From Negadavirga shengliensis (GTDB lineage Bacteria; Bacteroidota; Bacteroidia; Cytophagales; Cyclobacteriaceae), in assembly GCF_042652345.1 (NCBI RefSeq), contig NZ_JBHSJJ010000006.1, positions 62,001 through 126,000 on the forward strand: a stretch of 64,000 bases of DNA, written 5' to 3'. Every line of letters begins with the position of its first letter. The first letter of the stretch is position 1. The translations under genes were made by a program, and so were the position numbers. The notes below the pieces were generated by a model. The model was not told the DNA's origin, did not search any database, and worked only from the letters and a program-made list of their open reading frames with translations. Positions 8,428-16,954 of the stretch are shown piece by piece.

Positions 8428-10275
8428 ATGGATAAGGATAAAGAAATGTCCGAACAAGACAATAAGGTGACCCAAGAAACGCCTGCTAATAAGGACTTGG
8501 GTATAAATGAGGCCGCTGAAATGAGTAAAGAAGAAGAAGAGGAGCATCATGACCATGAGGATCATGATGAATATGATTTTCATAATTTCAGTAAAAAACA
8601 ATTGCTTCATGCGTTGAAGGGGTTTTTAAAGGAAGAGGATTGTATAAAAAATGATCCCCATGTTCAAGACTTAAAATCCCACTATGACGAATATTTCCAA
8701 AAGGAAAAAGAAGCTGCCTTGAGTCAGTTTGTGAGGGAAGGGGGAGAAGAAGATGACTTTGATTACAGAGGCTCTGACGAGGACAAAGAGTTTTTTGCGG
8801 TTTATCATCAGTTTAAGGAGAAGAAGTCCCAACAGGTAAGGGAAATAGAAAAAAATAAGGAGAAAAACGCGCAGGCCAAGAACCAGATCTTAGACAAACT
8901 CAGAGAGCTGGTGGATGGTGAAGAAACCACACATAGTATCGAAACCATCAAAGGGATTCAGGAAGAGTGGAAAAAGATCGGTTCTGTTCCCCATAACCAG
9001 AATAAAAACCTTTGGGCGTCATATAATGCCCTGATGGATAGGTTTTACGACAACCGCAGCATTTATTTCGAGTTAAAGGAGCTGGACAGGAAGAAGAACC
9101 TTGAAAGCAAGCTGGAATTATGTGAAAAAGCGGAAGGATTATCCGGACTTGAAGACATCAAAGAAGCGATAAAAGCCCTCAACGATCTGCACGAGGAGTT
9201 TAAGCACATCGGTCCGGTACCCAGGGAGGAGCAGGAAGCTTTATGGCAGAGGTTTAAGGCCGCCTCAGATGCGGTATATTCCAGGAGAAAGGAATATTTC
9301 GAGAATCAGAAGGAAGCCTTTAAAACCAATCAGGAATTGAAGGAAAAACTGATTGGAAGGTTAGGGGAGTTTAAGGATTTCAAGGCGGACAGAATAAGGG
9401 ATTGGAACACCAAGACCAAAGAAATCCTGGCCATACAAAAGGAATGGGAATCCATCGGGCCTGTTCCGAGAGAAAACGGAAAGGAAATCAACAAGACCTT
9501 TTGGGGCCTTTTTAAACAGTTTTTTCATCATAAAAACCAGTTTTTTAAGGAACTGGATGAAATAAGGCAACAAAACAAGGAAAATGCCGAGAAACTGATA
9601 GCTGAAGCGGAATCCTATATGGAAAGTACCGACTGGAAAAATACCTCCAATCACCTGATTCAGTTGCAAAAGGAGTGGAAAAACCTTGGACCTATGCCTG
9701 AAAAGTACAGAGATGCCCTTTATAGCCGGTTCAAGACAGCCTGTGACACTTTTTTTGATAACCGGAGGAATGCCAATAAGGAGGTCAATAAGGAGTTTGA
9801 AGAAAATCTGAAAGCCAAAGAAACGATCTGTGAGAGCATATTGGAGGAAGCGAAGTCGGATGACCCAAGTAAGGAGATTTTGGAGGAACTGATTCAGCAG
9901 TATGGGGACATTGGTTTTGTACCGAGGAAGAACATGAAGGAAATTGCCGCTAAATTCAATGGGGCGGTGAATGAATTTGTTTCAAAATTAGACCTTGAAG
10001 GAGAAGACAAGGACGATTTTCTCTTCAGGCTCAATCTTAACAAACTGCAGTCCGATCCCAACAGTGCCAGAGTTCTTAATAAAAAGGAACACGGAATCAG
10101 AAAGCAGATTTCCGATCTCGAAAACAATATTACCTTGTGGAAGAACAATCTGGAGTTTTTTGCCGCTTCCAAAACCGCGGACAAACTCAAGGACCAGTTT
10201 GAGGAAAAGATAGATAAAGCGGAACAGGAAGTTGACAGGTTAAAGAAGAAGCTGTCCATCATCAGGGAATTTTAA
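8428..10275 (+). CDS. DUF349 repeat protein with acidic, histidine-rich N-terminus
   Basis: The 615-residue protein is highly charged and predicted helical. Five repeats share a core of the form EW..IG.VP followed by a helical arm ending in F..: IGSVPHNQNKNLW, IGPVPREEQEALW, IGPVPRENGKEINKTFW, LGPMPEKYRDALY and IGFVPRKNMKEI. This is the DUF349 pattern, of unknown function. Residues about 32-50 are a run of Glu, His and Asp (EEEEEHHDHEDHDEYDFH), which could bind metal but may simply be disordered. There is no signal peptide or membrane segment, so it is likely cytoplasmic. The C-terminal ~50 residues form a coiled coil. Confidence 0.88.
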   Translation: MDKDKEMSEQDNKVTQETPANKDLGINEAAEMSKEEEEEHHDHEDHDEYDFHNFSKKQLLHALKGFLKEEDCIKNDPHVQDLKSHYDEYFQKEKEAALSQFVREGGEEDDFDYRGSDEDKEFFAVYHQFKEKKSQQVREIEKNKEKNAQAKNQILDKLRELVDGEETTHSIETIKGIQEEWKKIGSVPHNQNKNLWASYNALMDRFYDNRSIYFELKELDRKKNLESKLELCEKAEGLSGLEDIKEAIKALNDLHEEFKHIGPVPREEQEALWQRFKAASDAVYSRRKEYFENQKEAFKTNQELKEKLIGRLGEFKDFKADRIRDWNTKTKEILAIQKEWESIGPVPRENGKEINKTFWGLFKQFFHHKNQFFKELDEIRQQNKENAEKLIAEAESYMESTDWKNTSNHLIQLQKEWKNLGPMPEKYRDALYSRFKTACDTFFDNRRNANKEVNKEFEENLKAKETICESILEEAKSDDPSKEILEELIQQYGDIGFVPRKNMKEIAAKFNGAVNEFVSKLDLEGEDKDDFLFRLNLNKLQSDPNSARVLNKKEHGIRKQISDLENNITLWKNNLEFFAASKTADKLKDQFEEKIDKAEQEVDRLKKKLSIIREF

Positions 10276-10283
10276 TGCCCTCA

Positions 10284-10320
10284 TTTTTAGAAGGATAATT
10301 TTGTCCTTCTAAAAATGTTT
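10284..10320 (+). terminator. Intrinsic terminator after the DUF349 gene
   Basis: TTTTTAGAAGGA at 10284-10295 pairs perfectly with TCCTTCTAAAAA at 10304-10315, an 8-base loop between them, followed by TGTTTTTAAA. The hairpin begins nine bases after the stop codon. Confidence 0.8.
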
Positions 10321-10328
10321 TTAAATAG

Positions 10329-10360
10329 TTTGGCATGTATGCGGGACGGGGCTATATTTG
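10329..10360 (+). promoter_or_regulatory. Promoter of tRNA-Thr
   Basis: TTTG at 10329-10332, a 20-base spacer, then TATATTTG at 10353-10360: a full match to the Bacteroidota minus-33/minus-7 consensus, and the best promoter in the window. It lies about 96 bases before the mature tRNA. Confidence 0.8.
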
Positions 10361-10456
10361 CACTCGCATTTGGGAAAAAACACCTACACTGGGTGGCCTT
10401 CCGCTGGATGCTGATAACGTCCGATAAAGACGGATGTTGGAATATAAACAAAAAAA
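10361..10456 (+). other. Leader of the tRNA-Thr precursor with two small hairpins
   Basis: Between the promoter and the tRNA, two short stems can form: CACC/GGGTG around 10381-10395 and ACGTCCG (10417-10423) with CGGATGT (10431-10437). This would be a 5' leader removed by RNase P. I recognise no known RNA family in it. Confidence 0.4.
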
Positions 10457-10529
<73 letters not shown>

Positions 10530-10538
10530 CTTGAAAAA

Positions 10539-10572
10539 AGGCACTTGGATAAGCATTCAGGTGCCTCTTTTT
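10539..10572 (+). terminator. Terminator after tRNA-Thr
   Basis: AGGCACTT at 10539-10546 pairs with AGGTGCCT at 10559-10566 with one G-U pair, followed by CTTTTTG and a further T-rich stretch to about 10583. It begins ten bases after the tRNA. Confidence 0.8.
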
Positions 10573-10645
10573 GTTTCTTTTTTGTATCCTGCTTCGATAT
10601 CCATAGAATCGCTTTTACCTATGGGACTTTTGCCTTCGTCCTGGT

Positions 10646-10775
10646 CCATGGGTTGAAACCCATGATTAGCCCATCGGCCGCTCCTATGGAGCTCTGGTAA
10701 TTCAAGCGCGCCCTCCTTCAAATAGTGCCAGAGGCACGACGGATCTGATAACCGTAAGTTTTAACCTACGGATCC
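10646..10775 (+). repeat. Cluster of four palindromes, REP/BIME-like intergenic element
   Basis: Four short inverted repeats follow each other. CATGGGTT (10647-10654) pairs with AACCCATG (10657-10664). GCTCC/GGAGC spans 10680-10692 and GTGCC/GGCAC spans 10725-10737. CCGTAAGTT (10752-10760) pairs with AACCTACGG (10763-10771) with one mismatch. The phrases GTTGAAACCC and GTGCCAGAGGCACGA resemble dispersed intergenic palindromic repeats that I know from other Bacteroidota genomes, often associated with RAYT transposases. I saw no second copy and no transposase here, so the assignment is by resemblance only. Strand is arbitrary. Confidence 0.5.
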
Positions 10776-10940
10776 CCGCAGCATTCTCCGTTCCCTTAAC
10801 CGGTTGTGCCCATCGCACCTTTCCCCTCTCTCCTTCGAGTGATATCTATCATGTTTCCTGATGACGTAAGTAGGAAGTAAGCAGTTGAAGATGTCGTAAT
10901 TTGTATCAGGCTTGATAAGATTGAAATAAACTTTAACCGC
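10776..10940. other. Non-coding spacer before the universal stress gene
   Basis: No convincing open frame, RNA or promoter was found here. The stretch is rich in C and T near 10790-10850 and more balanced afterwards. The longest frame through it is a minus-strand shadow without protein-like composition. Confidence 0.4.
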
Positions 10941-11798
10941 ATGAAAAAAATACTTGTCCCCACCGATTTCTCCCCTTATGCCGATGCGGCATTGGAATTT
11001 GCAAGGACGATCGCCCAGAAAACCCAGGCTGAAATCCTGTTGATGCACGTGTATTTGACACCTGTCAATTGGTCTAAGTTAAGTATAGAACAGGAGAAGT
11101 TGTTTCCAGACACCCGGGCAGCCATAAAACAAGCCAGGATATTATTGGCAGACAGGGTGAGGGATACGACAGCCCAGGGAATTGCCGCCACAGATTATTT
11201 GCACTTTAGTGACGGCAAAGAACAGCTTATCAAATTCCTCGGTCTGGATAGCATTGAGATGATCGTCATGGGTTCACATGGCAAGTATGGCTTTAAGCAG
11301 CATGTCCTGGGATCTAATACCTATACGGTGCTCAGGAAATCCCACCTCCCCGTACTGGTGGTCAGAGAGACCCACAAAGCTTTCCAATTGAAAAAAGTTA
11401 TCCTGGCAACCGATTTTAAGATTGAATCAGGAAGGGCTTTTCAGAAAATCAGTGATATGGTGCGCCTGATAGGCGCTGAACCCGAACTTCTGTATGTCAA
11501 TACACCTGCTGACTTTTTGGAGAATTCCCAAATCATGCAACTGGCCGACGGTTTTTTGGCTCAATTCGGCAGTTATACCTATCCGGTTCACATTTACAGC
11601 GCCTATAAAGTGGAGCGGGGGATCATTCAGTTTGCCCAAAACACAGGAGCCGATGCGGTAGCCATCATCACACACGGAAGGAATGACCTTCAACAATTGT
11701 TTTCTCCAAGTGTTACGGAAAATCTCATATCCTATCTGGATCTTCCGGTCCTCAGTCTCAACATAACTTTGCCAGAAGATAAGGTGTCGCGTATATAG
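10941..11798 (+). CDS. Universal stress protein with two UspA domains
   Basis: The 285-residue protein has two tandem UspA-like domains. The first opens with KKILVPTDFSPYAD and ends with the nucleotide-binding pattern GSHGKYGFKQHVLGSNT. The second opens with KKVILATDFK, but its ATP-binding motif is degenerate (THGRNDLQQLFSPSVTE lacks the usual G-x9-G spacing). Such tandem proteins are cytoplasmic and respond to starvation or respiratory stress. The exact role cannot be read from sequence. The gene stands alone between the palindrome cluster and a bidirectional terminator. Confidence 0.9.
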   Translation: MKKILVPTDFSPYADAALEFARTIAQKTQAEILLMHVYLTPVNWSKLSIEQEKLFPDTRAAIKQARILLADRVRDTTAQGIAATDYLHFSDGKEQLIKFLGLDSIEMIVMGSHGKYGFKQHVLGSNTYTVLRKSHLPVLVVRETHKAFQLKKVILATDFKIESGRAFQKISDMVRLIGAEPELLYVNTPADFLENSQIMQLADGFLAQFGSYTYPVHIYSAYKVERGIIQFAQNTGADAVAIITHGRNDLQQLFSPSVTENLISYLDLPVLSLNITLPEDKVSRI

Positions 11799-11809
11799 CG
11801 TTTAATCAA

Positions 11810-11858
11810 AAAAAGAAGGCAGCCGGGGATCTTTTGCCCTGCCGCCTGCCTTCTTTTT
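11810..11858. terminator. Bidirectional terminator between usp and the phosphohexomutase
   Basis: AAAAAGAAGGCAG at 11810-11822 pairs with CTGCCTTCTTTTT at 11846-11858, a 13-bp stem with A and T runs on the two sides. It sits between two convergent genes and can serve both strands. Confidence 0.85.
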
Positions 11859-11901
11859 ATTTTAAAGTTTAGGCTATACGTCTAATCTCCAAGAAATTCT
11901 T

Positions 11902-13629
11902 CTACTCAAAGAATTTTTTCAGTGCCTCAATCCGTCTCTCCAGAGAAGCCTCTACCGCCCTATAGGCTTCCCTGTCAGGGAGTTTTTCGTTGACAGAAAT
12001 GTAGTATTTTATTTTGGGTTCTGTGCCCGAAGGGCGGGCTGAAATTTTGCCGCCGTCTTCCAGATAAAACTGGATCACATTGGATTTGTCAAGGTCAAGA
12101 GGTGCTTCGGTACCGTTTATCATATCATAGACCTTGCTTTCCGATACATCGATGATTTTGATAACCTTTATACCGTTGATGGTTTTGGGGCGGTTGGACC
12201 TGAAACCATGCATCAACTGTTGAATTTGTTCGGCACCGTCCTTTCCTTTCTTTGTAATGGAGATCAGAGATTCTTTGTAGAACCCGAACTGCATGTATAT
12301 TTCTGCCAGAACATCTATGAGGATTTTACCTTTCGATCTGTAATAGGCCACTATTTCTGCCACTATCGCGCAGGCGGATATGCCATCTTTGTCTCTGGCA
12401 AAATCCCCCACCAGGAAGCCATAACTTTCCTCCCCTCCGGCAATGAACTGCTTTTTGCCTTCATTGGCCAATATTATGGAGGCAATATTCTTGAAACCGG
12501 TCAGGACAGAATAATACCTGACATCAAAGCCATCACATATTTTTCCGATCAGATCCGTGGTGACAATGGTGCTGACGACAAATTGTTCTCCGGTAAGTCT
12601 GCCCTTTTCCCTCCATTGATTGAGCAGATAATAAGTAATGATGGCCCCGGTCTGGTTTCCGTTTAAGAGTTCATATTCTTTTTTTTCGTTAGGGATTACG
12701 GCTGCATACCGGTCCCCGTCAGGGTCGCAGGCCAACACCAGGTTCGCCTGGATTTCTCTGGCAAGTCTGATGGAAAGATCCAACGCTTCCGCTTCTTCGG
12801 GGTTGGGGTATTTGACCGTGGGGAAATTGCCATCCGGTTCGATTTGTTCTTTGACCACATGGATGTTTTCAAATCCGAATACTTTTAATGCGGCCGGAAC
12901 CATTTTGCCCGATGCGCCATGAATGGGGGAAAACACGATCGTCATGTCTTTTTGGGTAAGGATCGCCTCTGGAGACATGCTTAGTTTTTTAACCTCATTG
13001 AGGTATACCAAATCAAAATCCTCCTCAATGAATTCTTTGAGGGCGTCGTTTTTGTCCCATTTTACCTCATCAGCCGATTTTATTTTCAGGACCTCATTGA
13101 TGATGTTTTTGTCATGGGGGGCCACTATCTGGCCACCATCTTCCCAGTATACTTTGTATCCGTTGTATTCTTTTGGGTTGTGGGAAGCAGTCACCATGAC
13201 GCCGCTCTGACAGCCGTAATGCCTGATGGCAAATGAAAGCATAGGTGTAGGCCGCATTTCACGGAAATATTTGACTTTGATGCCATTGGCTGTCATTACA
13301 TTCGCAGTCGTCTCCGCAAAGAGCGTGTTGTTGATCCTTGAGTCATGGGTGATGGCCACTTTTATTTCCTGCCCGGCAAAACTTGTTTTGAGGTAGTTGG
13401 CCAATCCCTGGGTCGCCATGCCCACCGTATAAATATTCATGCGGTTGGAGCCCACTCCCATAATACCCCGTAACCCCCCGGTGCCAAATTCCAGGTCCCG
13501 GTAGAAAGCATCTATAAGTTCGGTTTGGTTCTCCGCTGCCAATAAATCCTGAATCTCTTGCTTACTTTTGGGGTCAATATTACTGTTGAGCCAAGATTCG
13601 GCTTTTTTGATAATTGATTCGTCAGTCAT
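11902..13629 (-). CDS. Phosphoglucomutase/phosphomannomutase family protein
   Basis: The 575-residue length matches bacterial alpha-phosphoglucomutases of the PgcA/PGM2 type. The phosphoserine loop is visible as VTASHNPKEYNG near residue 140, the metal-binding loop as DPDGDRYA near residue 300, the sugar-binding loop as GGEESYG near residue 400, and the phosphate-binding RPSGTEPK near the C-terminus. It interconverts hexose 1- and 6-phosphates in the cytoplasm. Substrate preference (glucose, mannose or pentose) cannot be decided here. Confidence 0.92.
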   Translation of the reverse strand: MTDESIIKKAESWLNSNIDPKSKQEIQDLLAAENQTELIDAFYRDLEFGTGGLRGIMGVGSNRMNIYTVGMATQGLANYLKTSFAGQEIKVAITHDSRINNTLFAETTANVMTANGIKVKYFREMRPTPMLSFAIRHYGCQSGVMVTASHNPKEYNGYKVYWEDGGQIVAPHDKNIINEVLKIKSADEVKWDKNDALKEFIEEDFDLVYLNEVKKLSMSPEAILTQKDMTIVFSPIHGASGKMVPAALKVFGFENIHVVKEQIEPDGNFPTVKYPNPEEAEALDLSIRLAREIQANLVLACDPDGDRYAAVIPNEKKEYELLNGNQTGAIITYYLLNQWREKGRLTGEQFVVSTIVTTDLIGKICDGFDVRYYSVLTGFKNIASIILANEGKKQFIAGGEESYGFLVGDFARDKDGISACAIVAEIVAYYRSKGKILIDVLAEIYMQFGFYKESLISITKKGKDGAEQIQQLMHGFRSNRPKTINGIKVIKIIDVSESKVYDMINGTEAPLDLDKSNVIQFYLEDGGKISARPSGTEPKIKYYISVNEKLPDREAYRAVEASLERRIEALKKFFE

Positions 13630-13811
13630 ATTTTGGTAAAAAGTTTAGTGATCAATGAGATAATACGAATCGAAAATATAGTAATTAATGTGGATTAAAG
13701 TATAATTTAGTCAGAATTAATTTGAATGTAGCTTTCTGAATATAATTTTTAATTTTCCGTTTTGGATTATCTTTTCAGATTCTATACCTTCATGTTCATA
13801 ACAGTATTTTT

Positions 13812-14234
13812 ATGGATTTAAATAAACTTGACAAAGACCTTACCAGGATAGTAGAACTTAGGATCAGGCTTAGCCAGACCACCTATGCTGATCCTGACTA
13901 TGATGAAATAGAAGAGGAACTTCACGACCTGGAAGATACCTTAAATGAGGAGTTTGGGGAAGATCTCGAAAGGGAGTTGGAGGCTATTTATGATGCCTTG
14001 GATTCTGACAACGAGGTGCTTTTGCCTTCGGCTTACCTGGCCAACAAATATGTGCCTATGCAGGCCGATGCCAGGGGAGTCGTGTCTTATGAAGTACAGG
14101 GAATGGAAGGTGTCCCCATTGAATCTGAACAGTTTGATGGACAGGATGTGAGGATTGCATTGGTTCCTAATCCGGCAAGGTTTGTGATGGTGATCAACGG
14201 AAGGTCCCTTAAGGATCTGTGGAGATCACGTTGA
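13812..14234 (+). CDS. Conserved hypothetical acidic protein
   Basis: The 140-residue protein has no signal peptide or membrane segment. The first ~75 residues are a strongly acidic helical region (DPDYDEIEEELHDLEDTL, EEFGEDLERELEAIYDAL). The rest looks like a small beta-rich domain (GVVSYEVQGMEG, VRIALVPNPARFVMVING). I do not recognise a named family, though it looks like a conserved gene rather than a chance frame. It is transcribed divergently from the phosphohexomutase gene. Confidence 0.7.
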   Translation: MDLNKLDKDLTRIVELRIRLSQTTYADPDYDEIEEELHDLEDTLNEEFGEDLERELEAIYDALDSDNEVLLPSAYLANKYVPMQADARGVVSYEVQGMEGVPIESEQFDGQDVRIALVPNPARFVMVINGRSLKDLWRSR

Positions 14235-14287
14235 GGTTTTATAAAAAACAATACCTCGGCCGCAAATAGCATTTTTGGGTAGATTGG

Positions 14288-15913
14288 ATGCCTATGAGAA
14301 GAGGATTTAATACGTTCCTATTTTTTATGTCGGCTTGTGCTGCCTTCCTATCTTGTGCTGGGTTTTCCCATATTTTAACCCAGTCAGGCACGGATAAGGA
14401 AAGGATGGAAAAAGATGCGGGTGGCAAGGGAAATTCTTCCGGAGATGAGGAAACAGGAGACCGGGTCACTTCTTCCCAATTGAGAAAGGTGGGGGAAACG
14501 GAAAAGGTTCAAGTTGGGGTTTATTTTATGCCTTCCTGGAATACTTCCGCAGACCGGAAAATTGACAGGGATAGTTTTTGGGAGTGTTTGAAGGGAAGAG
14601 AAAATTGCTCTTATCTTTATGATCAGGCCTCTTGGGGCCCAAAAGGGCGGATATATAGCCGGCAATATCCTTATGAGGGGCCTTTTCTGGATAAAAAACC
14701 CATTCCTGAACTTAAAGGGTTTTATAGGAGGGATGATCCGGAGGTAGCAAAAAAACAGCTTGAATACATGAAAGCCTATGGCATAGATTTTTTTGCCTAT
14801 AATTGGTTTTTTGGAAGGCATTATTATTACCACATGCATTTTGCCCCCCAGGCACGCTTGTTTTATCCAGAGGGGTGGCCGGTGGACAGTAAAAGAGATG
14901 GAAGGGTAAAAGTACCCGGTCTCGAAGAATGGGACGGTCAACTCAAGGTCCTTCTTGCCGAAAATGAAAAACTTCCTGCTGACCGGCAGATGAAATTTGC
15001 CATCAACTGGTGTGACGACAGCGAGAGCCGCTGGACCCAATGGTTGGCCATGGCTTCTCCTGGAAACATCAAGACACGTATCAATTACCCCGGCGAAAAC
15101 CCTGATAAAAACCTGTATCTCCAGGTTCATGACAAAATTACCTTAACGTGGATCCATCAGTACTTTAAGAGAAAAGACTATTTAAAAGACGAAAGGGGAA
15201 GACCCATTGTGTATTTTTATTTTCCACATGATACGGAGGCCCGGGCTTCTTATTACGGTATAAGCTTAGGGGACCTTTTGAAAAGATCCCAGGACCTGGC
15301 CAAAAAAGAGGGTTTTCCTGGGATTAAATTCATCGCGGTAACCTCGGGGGCCATGACCGAGCGGTTGAGGCCTTATGCCATGCCGACCACATGGAGACCA
15401 AATGACCCGAATAAACCATGGGCAGGAGGCACCTACGGTAATAGGATGTTGTTTCAGGATTATGTCCCAAGGTTAAAAAAAATGGGATTTGAAGGAATGA
15501 CAGGGTACCTTTACCATAATTTTTATGATCAGGAGAACAGAAGTTACCAGGATATGAGAAAAACATATCGTGGTCATTGGCAAAAGTGGAGCGAATATTA
15601 TAAAAACGACCCCGGCTTTGAGTACCAGGTGCCGGTGGCTATGGGATGGGACAGGAGACCTGCCGGTGGGACTTGGCCACAGCAGACGGGTGTGCCCAGT
15701 GAACCTCAAAAAGACCGGGTAATCAGCAATAAGGCTACATTTAAGGCAAAATTGGAAGAAGCCAGGAAGGTGATCTTATCCCATAAAGAAAACAACGGCA
15801 ATACCCTCATGGTATGTTGTTGGAATGAATACCTGGAAGGGAACCATATTGAACCTACTGAAGGGCATGGATTCGGTTACTTAGAAGCCATTCGTGAGGT
15901 GTTTATGCCTTAA
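14288..15913 (+). CDS. Predicted lipoprotein with GH99/WbsX-like TIM-barrel domain
   Basis: The N-terminus is a signal sequence ending in AAFLSCAG, a plausible lipobox with Cys near residue 23, so the protein is probably a lipid-anchored envelope protein. The body (541 residues in total) contains VGVYFMPSWN, YGIDFFAYNWFFG and CWNEYLEGNHIEP, which resemble the GH71/GH99 or WbsX-like glycosidase fold. This suggests action on a glycan, with substrate unknown. A linker of low complexity lies between the signal and the domain. Its stop codon overlaps that of trpS by four bases on the opposite strand. Confidence 0.7.
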   Translation: MPMRRGFNTFLFFMSACAAFLSCAGFSHILTQSGTDKERMEKDAGGKGNSSGDEETGDRVTSSQLRKVGETEKVQVGVYFMPSWNTSADRKIDRDSFWECLKGRENCSYLYDQASWGPKGRIYSRQYPYEGPFLDKKPIPELKGFYRRDDPEVAKKQLEYMKAYGIDFFAYNWFFGRHYYYHMHFAPQARLFYPEGWPVDSKRDGRVKVPGLEEWDGQLKVLLAENEKLPADRQMKFAINWCDDSESRWTQWLAMASPGNIKTRINYPGENPDKNLYLQVHDKITLTWIHQYFKRKDYLKDERGRPIVYFYFPHDTEARASYYGISLGDLLKRSQDLAKKEGFPGIKFIAVTSGAMTERLRPYAMPTTWRPNDPNKPWAGGTYGNRMLFQDYVPRLKKMGFEGMTGYLYHNFYDQENRSYQDMRKTYRGHWQKWSEYYKNDPGFEYQVPVAMGWDRRPAGGTWPQQTGVPSEPQKDRVISNKATFKAKLEEARKVILSHKENNGNTLMVCCWNEYLEGNHIEPTEGHGFGYLEAIREVFMP

Positions 15914-16884
15914 CGGAAACCAAGTTTTCGACGGATCCTGTCCAAAAGATGGGCAGCTGTTTCTTTTGCTTTCCTCTCTCCTTCGGCAAGTTTTTTTTCG
16001 AGTTCTTGCGGGTTGGATATAAAATGATTGTACCGCTCCCTCTGTTCTTTATATTTTTCCAGTATTAGGGAAAGCAGTTCTTTTTTCGCATGTCCATAGC
16101 CAAAATTACCTCCGAGGTATTTCTCCCTTAGATCGGCGGTTTGTGCTTTTTCAGCCATCAGACTGTAAAGTTTGAACACCGTACAGGAATCCGGGTCCTT
16201 GGGCTCTTCCAACGGCGTGCTGTCGGTGATGATGGCATTGATATTCTTTTTAAGGGCTTTTTCAGGAAGAAATATGTCTATGTAGTTGTTGTAGGACTTG
16301 CTCATTTTCTGTCCGTCGGTACCGGGAATGATCATCACTTCTTCACTGATTCTCGGTTCGGGTAAAGTAAGCAGTTCTTCCTCCATTTTGTGATTAAAGG
16401 TGCTGGCAATATCTCTGGTGATTTCCAGGTGTTGCAGCTGGTCTTTTCCCACCGGGACAAGGTCAGCCTCATAAAGCAGAATGTCAGCAGCCATCAGAAC
16501 AGGATAGATAAAAAGCCCCGCATTGACATCGGAAAGGCGATCGGATTTATCCTTGAAACTATGGGCGTTGGCCAGCATGGGGTAGGGCGTGAAACAGCTC
16601 AGGTACCAAGTGAGTTCGGTGACTTCGGGAATTCTGGATTGCCTGTAAAAAACAGTTTTGTGGATATCCAACCCGAATGCCAACCAGGCAGCAGCCACTG
16701 CACGCACGTTTTCCTCTCTTTCTTTTCCATCTTTGATGGTGGTAAGGGAGTGCATGTCGGCAATAAATATGAATGATTCGTTGTTCTCTTTTTTTGTGAG
16801 CTCTATGGCGGGGACGATGGCGCCCAAAATATTTCCGAGATGGGGTTGTCCTGAACTCTGTATTCCTGTTAATACTCTAGCCAT
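15910..16884 (-). CDS. trpS: Tryptophan--tRNA ligase
   Basis: The 324-residue class I synthetase has the HIGH-equivalent GQPHLGN near residue 14 and the KMSKS loop DGQKMSKSYNN near residue 195. It charges tRNA-Trp. The frame is open to 16941, but the ATG at 16884 (MARVLTGIQSSG) matches the family start. Two tryptophan-related genes lie nearby: tryptophan 2,3-dioxygenase and a glutaryl-CoA dehydrogenase. Confidence 0.96.
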   Translation of the reverse strand: MARVLTGIQSSGQPHLGNILGAIVPAIELTKKENNESFIFIADMHSLTTIKDGKEREENVRAVAAAWLAFGLDIHKTVFYRQSRIPEVTELTWYLSCFTPYPMLANAHSFKDKSDRLSDVNAGLFIYPVLMAADILLYEADLVPVGKDQLQHLEITRDIASTFNHKMEEELLTLPEPRISEEVMIIPGTDGQKMSKSYNNYIDIFLPEKALKKNINAIITDSTPLEEPKDPDSCTVFKLYSLMAEKAQTADLREKYLGGNFGYGHAKKELLSLILEKYKEQRERYNHFISNPQELEKKLAEGERKAKETAAHLLDRIRRKLGFR

Positions 16885-16954
16885 TGGTAAATTTTTGCCG
16901 CAAATTAAACAAATAAAGAGATAATTTGGGCTTATTTTCACGTTATTTGCAAGT

